64,000 nucleotides of DNA, from assembly GCF_016808095.1 (NCBI RefSeq), contig NC_068974.1:20568825-20632824 (forward strand), given 5' to 3'. Numbering within the stretch: position 1 is the stretch's first letter; each line of letters begins with the position of its first letter. The position numbers were made by a program, and so were the translations under genes. The notes below the pieces were generated by a model. That model worked only from the letters and a program-made list of their open reading frames with translations, was not told where the DNA came from and did no database searches. This DNA is from Vigna angularis (Eukaryota; Streptophyta; Magnoliopsida; Fabales; Fabaceae). Below are positions 22,001 through 34,023 of this stretch, in pieces.

Positions 22001-23130
22001 AACACTGCACCAAAAAAAATTGCCTTGATTTTGGTGGTTTGAAATTCAATTTTGCATAGAAGTGGCTCTAACTCAAAACTGATCACTTCAACAACTTTAT
22101 TTAGTGATTCTAAACTTGTTCAAACTTTAAATTGACTCAAATCCAAACTATTACTCAAAAACACCTTGCCACTTCTCAATTTTGACTCAAAGTTAATGGT
22201 TTAAGAAACAATTCTGCACCAAGATATTACTAATTGAAATCTGCTAGAAACTTTTAAACACCATCTTAAACTTGTTCAAGCTATCAAGTTTGATTGATTA
22301 AAAAACTTAAGCAACATTAAAAATGACTCAAAGAAGTCTTAATACACTAAATCAAGCTATAAATAATCATTTAGAATGATTTAAACTCAGAATGACATTC
22401 AAGGACCTTTAAGCATGGTGAAAAGCTTGAAATAAGACCAAAGTAGTAGGTGTTTTTGGTTTTTGAGGCAACCAAGCTATGTTAGATGCATTTAATGGTT
22501 TTCCACACCTTTGCACCTTCAAACAACACCAAACAGTGGTGAAAAAATACACCAAAACAAATTGCTCGAAGAATAAACCAACAAAATTTACTTTGAACTA
22601 GTAGAACAATAATCACTATTAAAAAAAGCACATAAAAACTTTGAATAATGAGTTTGGCTTAGTTTAATTCATCACCGGCTAGACTTAGTGCCTCACTGCC
22701 TTGATTTGGTGATAACTTGCTCTTAAACATTGCACTAACTTCATCATAAACTGATTTAAAGCAGATTATAGTAGAACTGGACAGATTTGGAAATTACATC
22801 AATTTTAAGAATGCACATGACTTTGACAGATTGAAATTGAAATCTAAAAGCATAGTTGACTCAAATTAAACAATCTCATTGATTAAAATAAAGGACTTAG
22901 CTAGATTAAACAATTGAAACACTGAAACAACGAAGAGAACCGAAAAAAACTAGATGTAATAGTAACACAAATGATAAAAAAACAAAACAACTCAAAAAAC
23001 TCAAGACATTTATGGAAGATGAATGAAACAGTGATGTACATTAGAAATGACCAATCAAAATTGATGAAACAGTAAGACAACACGAAAATCATATACAGAT
23101 ACTTAGCTCAAGCGTGGAATTCGACCACAG
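19031..23130 (-). other. Non-coding LTR-element remains
   Basis: There is no coding region longer than chance and no gag or pol motif on either strand. Read on the minus strand, 20500-21050 looks like an LTR promoter: a CCTATAAAAAGG TATA-like box at about 20530-20541 follows a GC-richer stretch (20580-20900) and precedes a T-rich leader. 21060-23130 is AT-rich and would be the leader or interior of the element whose primer site lies at 23131-23142. The family is not assigned. Confidence 0.4.
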
Positions 23131-23142
23131 GTTTTGATACCA
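23131..23142 (-). promoter_or_regulatory. Copia-type primer binding site
   Basis: On the minus strand TGGTATCAAAAC occurs two bases after a possible LTR end (CATCA). TGGTATCAGAGC, complementary to initiator methionine tRNA, is the usual copia primer site, so this is a close variant. Confidence 0.6.
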
Positions 23143-23144
23143 CA

Positions 23145-24150
23145 TGATGGAAGAACGATCCAGCTGATTCTGGAAGAGGTAATCATCCGGATCTTCTTCT
23201 CTGATTTAGACAGTAGCAACACAAGAAACATGGAAGATCTGCTTCGATTAGCAAAGCAATGCAACATAATGGATTGAAGAATGATGATGACCGAAGGAAA
23301 TGGAAACATATAGAAACCATTATTCAAGAGGAGATCCGTGGATGGAGATTTAATGTGAATTGATGAATCTGTGATGCAGAAATTTCAAGATGAAAGTGTA
23401 TTTGATGGAATGAAGATATAAGTAATCAAAAGGAATTGGAGGAACACTTTAAGCGGTGGGGTTTTGTGTTTGAGAAATGAAATGGAAGTAGAGGATTGTG
23501 TGTTGAAATGTGATGCGGATGGTGTAGAAGAATGATAGGAATGGAAGCCTAGCTAGGGAGAGAGGCTAGAGGAAACTCCAAAGCTCTCTCTCGTTGACCT
23601 TCAACAAGAAGAATGTTCTGGACTGAATCAACAAAAACCAATTCTTAATTCAAATCAAAGGTAACGTTACAAGCAATGGAGTAAGCTATTTAAAAGAAAA
23701 AAAAAGCTCCTGGGGCAAGCCTTTACTTGGATAACGTTATCAAGCAATGCCAGTTGTGCAAGGGTGAAGAAACGTGAAAATCCATGTGGACAATAAGCTA
23801 GCAACTTGTCAATAAACGTAAGCAACAGCTGGTGAAGAAACGTGAGCAGCAATTGGTGCATCTATTGACGTTGGGCTTTCTTCAACTTCAACCCAATTGC
23901 TTGCTGGAATGTGACTCATGTAGGTTTCCAAAGCAGCTTGTTGGACAGTGCCTTTATGCCTCCTACAAAACAACATATAAACATAATAGAATCCTTCTAA
24001 GACTTAGAGAAAGAAATTCAAAAAAATCTTTTAAAACTCCTTCTTTAACTTCCTCTTCTTAGTCTTAGCTTATGTTGATACTCCTTTGCATGGAATTCCC
24101 TAAATGGGTTTCTATCAAGCTTCCTCATGAACTCTCACTTGAGTCTGACT
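23145..24150 (-). repeat. LTR of a copia-like element, minus strand
   Basis: The low end, next to the primer site, starts TGATGGAAG on the plus strand. The high end is not sharp. The block at 23985-24135 matches 975-1145 in reverse, including an intron-like start and the TTTTGTAGGA end. No coding sequence is supported. The 3' LTR partner is not in the window. Confidence 0.5.
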
Positions 24151-24577
24151 TAGGAAACATGTTAAATGAACAAGTATCCGTCGCTCGGTAAAGAACACTC
24201 TACGTGAACTCGCAAAGAATGCCAAAATAACAAAACGTCAATTGAAGCATAGCAAAGAGGTAAGATGAAGATAAAATAGGAAAAAACAAGTCGATCATTA
24301 ATTACGAAGCCATACAAAATATGAGCCGAATGGAAAAAATAGAGAGCGCTATTAAAAGACCTATTTCCTACACGACCTATTACAAATCAAGATATTAGTT
24401 ATGCCTCTACCCGGCGGCCTCTTCATCTACATCTTCAACAGTCACCCCAACACGTTGAGGTTCCTCAATTATGGACGACATGGGCAGAGCGGGAGCCTCG
24501 GTAGACGCAGGAAGGGACACAATTACAAGTTTCCCATGAACCAACGTCTTCATAATATCATAACCAGGGTTATTGAG

Positions 24578-26494
24578 CTACACCCTTAAGAAATAATGGC
24601 ATTGGGCAATCCCCTTCTCGAAGCCAAGCAGGTGTTCATTGCAAATCTCACCATCCATAAATTTGTTCTCAACCATCAGTTTCTCATGGTCGTCCATCAG
24701 CGCATCCTTCTCACTCAAAAGGGTCTCCCTCTCCTTCACCAGGTCCTTGTTCTTCCCGGTCGCCCTATGAAGATCCAACCTTAGATCGTCGTTGGACCTT
24801 TGCAGCAGACAGTTGTCATTTTGAGCCTTGGTCAGAGCAGTGGCATATTTCTCCCTTTCATCCTCCGCATTCATCAGAACCTCCTTTAAGCATCGAGTCA
24901 GATCCTCGTTTGCCTTCAAGGAAGCCTCTAGGTCTTGGCGGGCAGTATCTAGCTCCTTAGCCATTATGGACTTGGTCGCACCTACAACATAGGCCATGCA
25001 AAGGTTAGATCAGACGTTTTGTTCATACGCCAAGGCCTCATCAGCAGTCATTCCTTTGAAAAGCTTTTTCTCATCAGGAGTGAGATTATATTGAAGGCGA
25101 TCTGCTATTCTCACGTTCGGGTCCAGCGGGCCCACAATCAGAGGTCCCTCGAGAATTTTCCTCTTGACCGTTTTGTGTGAGGATACGGATCGTTCCCGAG
25201 AGGACTTCCGTTTTTCTCCACTCCTACGAGGGGCAACCTCGGGAGGGTGGAAGAAGGTTGAGGCTTCGAAGCTACCACAAAACACCATTTACGGTACGTG
25301 CAAGATTGGCGGATTTTGGGAGTGGGGGACAGACGACAGCGGAGGATGTTCCTTCTCTAGTTTTCTACAACTCCTCCTTCCATCGAGCCATCATCAACGA
25401 AAAACCTTGTCTTTCTCCATGGCGCCGAAGAGATCTGTGACGCAAAAAAAATTTAGATAAGTTACAAAGGGCAGCTCAACAAAAACGGGCTTCAAAGTTC
25501 AACATAGAGCATTGAACTCTAGGAAGTTGATGAGCGGTCGGGAAGAGGTCCGTTAGGGTAGCTGATCAAGCTAACCAACTGATTCTAGTTCAGTTGGAGT
25601 CATGGAAGACTTGGCCCAAGAAATCACCCTCCTAGGATGCTCAGTCCAATAAAAAGGAAATTTGGCTTGCTTCTTGTTCGAATAAAAGTTGGATCGACCG
25701 GGCTCCGTTATTGATACTTTGAAGAAATTCGTTTTCAATTCCTTATACGAGGTGTTGAAAAGAGTAAACATTTGCCAATCCTTTACGGGCGACAAGGATA
25801 CCCATGATTTATTGGGGTAAGGCAAGGCACAAAAAAAATAGAGAAAACAAGCAGGTGTAGATGTAAGGGCAAGGGCGGTGCAAACAGTGATAAATGTCTG
25901 CATATAGGCCCACCCATTCGGGTGAAGTTGGGTCGGAGCTACGTTTGGTGCTTGAAGAACGTCCATTTGAAACTCTGAAAATTGGAGACGAACGCCTAAA
26001 TCGCGAAACAAGGTGGAATACTCATAGAAAAAATCAATGTCGTAACCTTCCCGTCCGTGGCATGCCCACTCGTCCTTTTGTAGATGGCTAGTTTGATGCT
26101 TCTGGCATCCTTCGCGCTGGGTAGTATACACACCTGACCGACAAGTTCTTCCAAGCATAAACTAGTGCTAAAGGAGGATGTGTAGAGTCTTACCTCATGG
26201 GAAGACCAACCATACCCAAGAATGGCTGGAGGAGGAGCATCTGTATCTTCATCCACTCTCCAACCGCGTCAATCTCTGTTTTTACTTCTCCTTCATCCTT
26301 CATTTCTTCGGACAAACAAATTATGTCGGCGGAGGAAATATTTTCGGTAGCTTCCCGCGCTAATGGTTGACCTCCCTCGCCAGCAGAGCCTAGGATGGAA
26401 GACCCTACTAACGAAGACAACTATGCCGCATCATCACCATACCCCTGACCTTCTTCACCGGCGGACTCATCGGATGACCACGTGGTAGACAACA
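24578..26494 (-). pseudogene. Decayed antisense gene of the second Tat element
   Basis: This is the counterpart of the gene at 10357-12619, same orientation and order. A likely start is ATG near 26494 (MLSTTWSSDES) and an in-frame TAG lies near 26422. The conserved region reads LRF-like pieces in two frames: GYGWSSHEVRLY ... KDARSIKLAIY, then DFFYEYSTLFRDLGVRLQF, VLQAPNVAPTQLHPNGWAY, KSWVSLSPVKDW and AKFPFYWTEHPRR. Here the tryptophan codon that is a stop at 11780 in the other copy is intact. A basic linker (25010-25288) and a coiled coil (24578-24997, TARQDLEASLKANEDLTRCL ... NDDLRLDLHRATGK) follow. Frame changes show it is not functional as one protein. Its role is unknown. Confidence 0.68.
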
Positions 26495-26849
26495 TTGTTA
26501 TCTGAAAGAGATAGGCAGAATGATAGGTTGAAGAGAGAAGTGAGGGAAAGCATGATAATGACGACGACCCTACCTCTTATATTATAGCCGAAAAAAGCAG
26601 TTTCGAGGTTTTAATCTCAATCGTTCATCACACTCAAATCTAACGGCTAGGGATGATCGACCTTTCACATTCAATGGGTACGGATCCCACGATTCCACGT
26701 GTCCAATGACCAGTGATTACTTTATGTGGTAACTGCTCAGGTAAAACTACATTCTCGTGCCATTTTTCACTCAGTCGGATTAGTGAGCTCCCAGTGCGAA
26801 ATTAAAACCCCTTTGCAACTTATGACTGTTGCTCGAGACTTGGGGGCTA

Positions 26850-27186
26850 TGTACTATATGTATGTACTATATGGAGTATGTCGGTCGTTGTTGCAATAGT
26901 ACTCTCCTTTCTGATAAGGGCCAACTGATCAGGTAGGCAGCCGTTTTAGGTGGTTAAATACTAATTAATGGGTTGTTAGTAGGCATTTTAACAAGTATTA
27001 ATTAATAGGTTTGATTGTTATAAGCTCTACAAATACACGATTAATGTCGATGTAAAAACAATTTTTTCCTAAATTAAATCAAGACCTTCTTGAGAAACAT
27101 ATCTGACTTGAACATCAGTGTCTTCTACAGGTCAACAACCAATCGGTGTGGATTACTTTCTTAGAGAAACTTGACAATCGAGGCAT
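26850..27186 (+). repeat. Probable 3' LTR (partial) of the second Tat remnant
   Basis: It starts TGTACTATAT directly after the polypurine tract. A TATA-like CTACAAATAC occurs near 27028-27037 and a CTACAGGTC at about 27127-27135, the same spacing of signals as in the first Tat LTR (CTATAAATAC ... GCAGGTC). The end at 27186 is a guess from a GGCA; no matching target duplication can be tested. Confidence 0.45.
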
Positions 27187-27486
27187 GAAGTACTTAAAGG
27201 TAGGACGATCGACCTTTAACCCCTTTTAACCGAAAATATTTACTTTAATTGTTATATCTTGAAAAAAAAATGCATTTTCATTGTCCAAAGTGATGTTTAA
27301 TATTTCTAAAAGGAAATTATATTGACATAAATTTTCTTTTTTGACAAATCTTTATTCATTGACCAGCTTGTCGAACAATCCAAAATGAATATGCAAGCAA
27401 AATGGAGTTTGAAGGCGACCGTTACACAAAATGTTGATCACCAATAATTAATAAACCAATCATTAACATAGACCAAAGCTTGTAAT
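27187..27486. other. Spacer downstream of the terpene synthase
   Basis: AT-rich sequence after the stop codon of the minus-strand terpene synthase. It should contain the 3' UTR and polyadenylation site; no clear single AATAAA on that strand stands out. No other gene is seen. Confidence 0.5.
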
Positions 27487-30400
27487 TTATACATACATCT
27501 TTTTAACTAATAAAGTTTGAATGTGATCTTTCATTATCCCTCCTGCATTTGTATAGTTATCTTCGTCTTTGTAAAGCACGTCGATCACACGTGCAAAGTT
27601 GACCACACGCATAAGAAATTTCATTGGTACTTCGGTAGGAGCTAAGCATGCATCGTTTATGTCCTTCCAAGCATTCTCAACTAACTTGCGTAGTTCTTCA
27701 ATGGCACATTTCCTTGAGATTTTATGCTCCTTCATATAGCATTGAATGCTTGAAACAACATGTTGTCTCTCCTGTTCAAACTTTCGTAAACAAAACAAAA
27801 CAGAATCCAAACAAAATCAATATATAATGGTCTTAGAAAAAATATTATTAATGTCTTTCTCTTCCAACATCTTAAGAGTGTTGCAATTTGCAATTTCCAA
27901 TTCTTCATATAAAATAAAGAAAATGTTTCTTCTTATAAACTCAAATTACTTATAAGTGGGTTATACACACAATAGTATAGAAAAATCTTATATGAATTAA
28001 AAAAAAATATACTAATTTTAAAACTAATATAAAAACAGAGATTAAAAAAATATTAATTTTTTATATTAATTTTAAAGTTGATATAAAAAGTGTTATATTT
28101 TACTTTTTTATATCTGTTAAAGTTATAATCTAACTGAGAAAGTACTTGGACAAGTACCATTCTATTATTACTATGCCTTCTCGAGAATGTTTTATAGAAC
28201 TAGGTGTAGTTCCATAGAAAACTGTCACATTCTCTTTTTAGTTAAATTAATAGAAATTAATTAGTGTGTGGGGTTCACCTCATCTCCGACAATGTCATCC
28301 GTGAGTCTAGCAATAACTGCAGAAGCTGTAATAATTACTGGCTCATTCGTTGCCCATATAAGGACCTCCTCTGTTGTATCTTCCATTCCTAAGAAAGATG
28401 TGGTAATCAACAGATGGTAGCCAGCGGACGTTGTTCTTACTTGCATGTACTCCTCCACTGTGGGAGTGTGGTTGGAATGGCACCACCTTGCCTCAGACAT
28501 GTGACTCTGGACTAGTCTTTTCATCTAGCATAAAGTACAAATTTATAATATTGAGAAATATATTTCACACTATTCATTGGAAATAAGAAAAAAAATGGTC
28601 AACACTATGTAATCTCTCTGCACCTAACTTCTTATAAAATGTTTTGTCCAACGTTTATAATTCGAATATATATATTGTCATAAAAGATCCAAATTCCTCG
28701 TTTGGTCATTAAATAGGATAAGTGATTTAGAAGAAAAATGATTTTTTTTACAATTGCACATGAAAATATCTATTTTTCTGTAGTCCCCACGATTCAATTT
28801 GTTAGAAAAAAGATATTCAGTTTATATATTTTAAGAAATAAGATAAAATATAAAAGAATATTTGATTTAATTAGTATAAGTTGAATAAGGAATAAGAAAA
28901 AAATAATGAAACTATAATTGTACCTCTTTCTTGACATACTTGATGCAATATACTTTTCCTTTCTTTCTCATCTCCAGCTCGATTTCATCAAATACATCCA
29001 AAATTGCCTTATAGCATAATTGCATGTATTTTGGGAGATCAAACAAGCAACAAATATCCCACCTGTTAGCCTTGAGAAAGTTATCTTCAAGATGATATAT
29101 TAGTAGAATTAAGCTACTGATATACTACTAACCTCTCAACTGCATTGGTGAATAGCTCAAGTTCTTTTATGGTTCCATATGCATCGTACATGTCATCAAT
29201 GACGGAAGCCAGAGCTGTTAATTTTGTTGTCATCCATCTTGAATATTGTGGCTCAAAGTACACCCCTAAATTCCAAAAACAACACTCTGTGATCCTATCT
29301 CTTGTAAAAGGTAAATTGGTTGAGACATCTAAATCCTTAGCCCACCATCTGAATCACAAAAAAACAACATTCATATTCGAAAGACAAAAAAAAATATTCT
29401 TTCACAGATATTTAATGATTTATAAGACGAAAGGTAATATGTCTAAGGAAGAAATTACTTGGTTAGACTGCTGACTTCTTTCAAATGTAGTTCTTGTAGC
29501 TTGTTAAAATCTAATTTTGCAAATGTTAGCAATTTTTCATCATGAGATGGATATTCTTCGTGGAAAGACATAAAATATGTTGCCTCCAACCTAGGCAAAC
29601 CTCGGGAAAGTGATTGTCTTAAGGTATGTTGCACTCGTGCCCCAAGAGAACAACTTATTTGGGTGGTTATAGACTTAGTTAATTGCTCCATACTGAAATT
29701 GTGTGCTTCTTCGAGTACTTCTTCTCCATGACATCTTAGTTGGGCTGTTTCATACAAGCTTAACATTCCTTCAATATCATCGGCTACACTTTCCTTAAAC
29801 TTTCCGGTTTGATCTTTGAATTTGCAAAATATACCTGTTTAACTTGTTGATACGTGTTAATTTCAAGTTATACATTTAATTTTATAACTATTATAATGGA
29901 TACCACCACACAATCTTAAAAGTTAAAATTGTTTTGATCAAATAGTAAACATTATATAATTTAAAAAAGAATAAACATTATTTAGGTCATAGTCGATTTT
30001 AATCAATATAATGTATTTTTGTGTACAAATTACCAGAACGAAAAGCTTCATAAAAAATTATAATATTTTGATAAGTCGTATTCCATCAACACAACTTCAA
30101 CAATAAATTTTATTGAAGTCGTGAGCTCCGGAAATGACTTTGTATTTAAATTTTGAAATTCTGAAATTGTGTACCTTATGCACAATTTCAGTATAAGAAG
30201 TTGTGTATACAGTATACAAATTCTAAGTAAAATCCAAGAGCTACAAAAGGAATGCTTTGAGATCTGTGGTTGTTACATGTGATAAGTGTTGTTGTACATG
30301 ACATACAGGACTTCTGATTTAAAATAAAAATTTCCAAATCATTTTCCATCCCACAACTTCAGATCATTAGATTTTACAAATAAGTCACGTGCTATACACC

Positions 30401-32174
30401 ACTTCTAATTTCAAACAAAAAAAATTAAAATTAGTTCTCTCACAACTTCAATGGATAATCTCTTACACATGGGATACACGGTTTCTATTCCGAAATTTTA
30501 AATCAAAAGTCGTCTATATAGAATTTACGACTTCTATAAAATTCATTGTTGAAGTCCGTATGTTGATGGAACACAATTTGTTCAGAAGTTGTAATTTTAT
30601 CTGAACCTATATATTCTAGTTTGTGTATAAAAAAAAAGCCATTTCAGAAAAAAAAAACAATTTAAAATAAAAAACCATATATTTGTCGGAGGTTGAGGTT
30701 GTTAAGTTTTGATGACTCAGAAATTTGTACTGACCCAAACATGTATGTATTTTTAGAATTGATTTCAGATATTCGTTTTAGATATTTAGCTAATGATTCT
30801 CATCCTCTATCCTAAAAGATCAAACCAAGGCAAACTTTATCAGCATTAACACGCCAATGCCATGTCGTAGTCTACTTTTTGTCTTTCTCTTACCTATATA
30901 TTATAACTTCATCTTTATTCTAGGAAAGAAGCTCTTTATTTTATTCCACTTGTTTGTCTCATCCCAGACCACGTTTTTTCAATAGTTAAATTTGTAATCA
31001 AAATTATTATAATTTATAATCTATTTTCTTTTTCTTTATTTACAAAAAGACATACATGCATCCTACATCACGGTCTGTTTCAACCAACTTGAACTTTATT
31101 AACTCATTTCTGATTCATCTGTGCAAGAAAAACATCAAAATTTTATTCGAACAATGTATTTAAATTTGTTTAGACTTGTTTACCCTATATAATAGACTCG
31201 ACTACACTCGTATGGAGAAACAAAGACATCCCTGAAGTAGACTAAAGAGTAAACTGAAACAATAATTTAATACCGTCGTAGTGAGTTGAACAAGAAGTTA
31301 ATGTTCTTTGAAAAGTAAATTTGGTCAAATGCTCAGGAAACGTACTTGAAGAAATGCGGTATCCATGTTGTCTAAGCAGCCGAAAGAGTAGAGCCGTGTG
31401 GTAAAGATCATCACAGTGAGCTATGATATCATTGTCCTTTGTTGAAATGTCATAAATTTTACATAAAGCATTGCCAATTTCATGCTCAAAATGGTAAGAC
31501 ACACCCAAACGTTGGACTGAATCAATGAAGTCCAATTTAAGAGAGAAATTGTTATCATCAATCGGTGAGACAAGTCTCTTCCTCACGTCCTCTTTTAATA
31601 GTTTAGCTTCTTGAGTACGGCTATCACTTTCCTGCATCAAGTAGTAATGAAAAGTCCATCATATGAAACGTTTTATCTATAGATACTAAGGTCTTGTTCT
31701 CTTGAGTGGATTTGAGAAGAATAATTGAGGGGATTTGAAAGGATTTGAAGATAAATTTTTTTGTCGTTTATTTGAGTTAAATTTGGAGGTAAATGAGAGT
31801 GAATTTGAAAGTAAATTTTTTTAATTTGTCACGTCAATAAAATCCTATACTAATTCTCACAAATTTTACTTCCAAATTCACTCTCATTTACTTCCAAATT
31901 CACACAAATAAACGACAAAAAATTTATCTTCAAATCCCTTCAATTACTCTCCATCAAATCCACTTAAGAGAACAAAGCATAAATGTTAAATATATGCAAA
32001 TGTAATTAGCTAAAGAAATTGAAAAAGTAAAAGGGCAAATGCAAATACCGCGGAACAAGGAACAGAGGAAAGGAAGCGATCGCCCCAAACCGAGGGATGA
32101 AAATTTGCAGTGGGTCTAAAGGGAGGTTTTTCACCACTGGCGGAAATTTGAAGTGATAAGCCACCGTTAGACAT
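27487..32174 (-). CDS. Terpene synthase, TPS-a sesquiterpene synthase type, seven exons
   Basis: The enzyme class ionises farnesyl diphosphate with Mg2+ and cyclises it, in the cytosol. Predicted exons (minus): 32174-32049, 31631-31346, 29834-29459, 29348-29133, 29062-28924, 28524-28279, 27780-27487; every intron is GT-AG. They sum to 1683 nt, 560 residues, with no internal stop. Exon 5 is 139 nt, the size conserved across plant terpene synthases. Motifs: RPx8W (R20-W30) in place of RRx8W, RDR at 279-281, DDMYD at 314-318, and an NSE/DTE-type site D457-D458-x-x-G461-x-x-x-E465 with G where S/T is usual. The start ATG 32174 gives MSNGGLSLQ without a plastid transit peptide, and an upstream in-frame ATG at 32222 would add 16 residues. 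Product specificity cannot be read from sequence. Introns 1 and 2 hold MITEs. It may be functional. Confidence 0.9.
30030..30612. mobile_element. MITE or foldback element in terpene synthase intron 2
   Basis: About 30040-30190 pairs imperfectly with the reverse complement of about 30450-30610. Matching blocks include TTCCATCAACA, ACTTCAACAAT(A/G)AATTTTAT and GAAGTCGT. The element has no coding capacity. The terminal bases and target duplication are not clear, so the superfamily is open; long inverted ends would suit a Mutator-like or foldback element. Confidence 0.65.
31690..31979. mobile_element. Tourist-type MITE in terpene synthase intron 1
   Basis: This is a 290-bp element with inverted ends (TTGTTCTCTTGAGTGGATTT against TTGTTCTCTTAAGTGGATTT) and a TAA target duplication at 31687-31689 and 31980-31982. 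Most of its length folds back, for example TTATTTGAG...CTCATTTAC-type pairs. A TTA/TAA duplication is typical of PIF/Harbinger-derived Tourist MITEs. It lies wholly within intron 1 (31632-32048). Confidence 0.85.
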
Positions 32175-32226
32175 GGTTTTTTGTGTAGTATGCATACAAT
32201 TTACGTTATGAAGTTCGAACACGCTT

Positions 32227-32235
32227 CTTAAATAG
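32227..32235 (-). promoter_or_regulatory. TATA box of the terpene synthase
   Basis: CTATTTAAG on the minus strand lies 53 bases before the ATG at 32174, placing the transcription start near 32200 and supporting 32174, rather than the ATG at 32222, as the real start. Confidence 0.6.
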
Positions 32236-33045
32236 TGTTTCTCTGCCTATCATGTATCAGCTACGAGACACACACTTATACAACACATATAGATGAAGTT
32301 TTAAATTTAGAATATGAAATTTTTAGTCCGTCACATAATTATGACATGATATATATAAATAAAAATGAATTTAATGTTTTTCAAAGGTTTCAAAAATATA
32401 AAATGTTCAATCATCTATCCATACTTTAATTTCACTCTTACATAATAAAATTAAAAACGGAAAAAAAATATTCATTCTTACAAAAAATTAGAAATTGAAA
32501 AAGAATATAAATTTCATTCACCATTATAACAAATTGATCAAAACGTAAAAAAAAAAAAACATTTGCCTCACCTATGCCAAGAATAAAATATTGAGTGGAA
32601 AATGGTGAGCCCCACTATAATTTAATTCTACAATACAACACAATAAGCATATAGGAAACGTGATGCTACATTAACATGTGTGGACTACAGAAAAACAAAA
32701 CCCTAAAGGTGAGATGATAAGAAAATAGTGGTCGCAAAATCGGTAAGTCAATATTCTTTATATTTTAATTTTTTAAACACGTGATTATTGTTTATTAATA
32801 ATTTTTATCTCTTTCTATTGGAAGATTAAACAAGTTACCTTTTTAGCTATATTCTTTTTCTAGATGTATTGGATATTATTGGATATTCATGTCCTAAGTA
32901 AGTTTTGGGGTTTCTGAGGTGAATTTTTAAAGCAAAAAATAAATGTAGAATATTCTTATTGAATATACTTGTGCAAATATCACATATCACATACATTTAA
33001 TTATGTAGTATAGGTTACACTTATATTAAAAACAGAACTTATAAA
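32236..33045. other. Upstream intergenic DNA of the terpene synthase
   Basis: AT-rich with no coding region. It should hold the terpene synthase promoter beyond the TATA box. I cannot name specific regulator sites with confidence. Confidence 0.5.
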
Positions 33046-33115
33046 AACACAGTAACAGTTTTTAAATTACTAGTAAGTGTAGGTTACGGTTCAAATGAAA
33101 CCGTAGCCTATTTTA
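33046..33115. repeat. Short inverted repeat, possible CACTA end relic
   Basis: TAGGTTACGGTT(C) and (G)AAACCGTAGCCTA form a hairpin across 33080-33111, just after a CTAGTAAGTGTAGG. Such ACGGTT/AACCGT palindromes are common subterminal motifs of Tgm/Tpn1-type CACTA elements. Only this fragment is seen. Confidence 0.35.
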
Positions 33116-33469
33116 ACACATCATCTACGAGACTACCAAATTACATCATAAAATTTGTGAATTTCAAAAACTTTTAATTTACAACTTTGATACAATCGTT
33201 TTAACCATAACAAGAAATTTAAAATTTTCTTCATTTCTCAAACTTATAATCCATTAAAATTTTCATAAATAAAATTCAATGTTTATGTGTAAGGCCAAAG
33301 AAAGTACATGTTTCAGAATTCACAGTTAATATTAACCTAGTAACTTCCGTGCAGAATTTTCTGTTGTATGACCTTCATTTCCAAGTACAGCAATGAGTGG
33401 ACCGTCCAGCTCCTTTTTCTTTTTTTTTTTATAGCAGGTCTAATTTGAGTGAGAGTGGGACAAAATGTT

Positions 33470-33640
33470 TCTGTTTTGGACTATGATATAGGACAACTTT
33501 TTATAATTTTTTATCAATATATCATGTTTCACTATTTGATTGGTCTATTTAAATTTATTTTCAAAAAATATTTATAATAGACCAATCACAGGTCACTATG
33601 TTGTAAAGAAAAATTGTTAAAAAACATTTTCCTTCTTTTT
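33470..33640. repeat. Imperfect inverted repeat, possible MITE
   Basis: GATTGGTCTATT at about 33539-33550 pairs with AATAGACCAATC at about 33575-33588, and outer ACAACTTTTTATAATTTTTT pairs loosely with AAAAATTGTTAAAAAA. The total is about 170 bp. No clear target duplication is found. Confidence 0.45.
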
Positions 33641-34023
33641 CTGTATCTATTGGTGAAAACCTTTCAAAGTGAGACTGACACACGTGGTAGGACAAGTCTA
33701 CTTTCAAATATTGGTTAGTGAATGTTTTGGACACACATGAGTTTTATTGTAATAAGTTGCATCAAACCAAGTCTGACCATTGTTTTTATTATTCACGGGA
33801 ATCAATTAAAATTGTCCCTACACTCCTTCATTATTCACGTTAAAAAGGCTGCACATTTTGGCCTCCAAGGAAATTCACGTTGGCTGGTCGATTGATGGGA
33901 CAATTATTCATTTATCACAATTTTCTATCCTTTAAAATGTAGCTCATCTCTTCTCCTTTCAAGCCTACAATTCATGTTAGTTTAGAGGCTGAAAACTGTA
34001 CCTTTCATCAATCATTTTACTTA

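Larger units (their letters stand above)
24180..27186 (+). mobile_element. 3' remnant of a second Tat element
   Basis: It holds, in order, a non-coding stretch, a decayed antisense gene (24578-26494, minus), its upstream region, a polypurine tract ACTTGGGGGCT (26838-26848) and an LTR-like sequence starting TGTACTATAT at 26850. This is the same layout as 10121-13508 of the intact Tat element. Gag and pol are gone and the left end is not defined. Sequence similarity to the first element is visible only in the antisense protein and tract, so this is a different or much older family member. Confidence 0.7.

Noticed and set aside
29145..29474. Plus-strand 109-codon open frame
   Set aside because: It is antisense to terpene synthase exon 4 and the end of exon 3, and crosses the intron between them.
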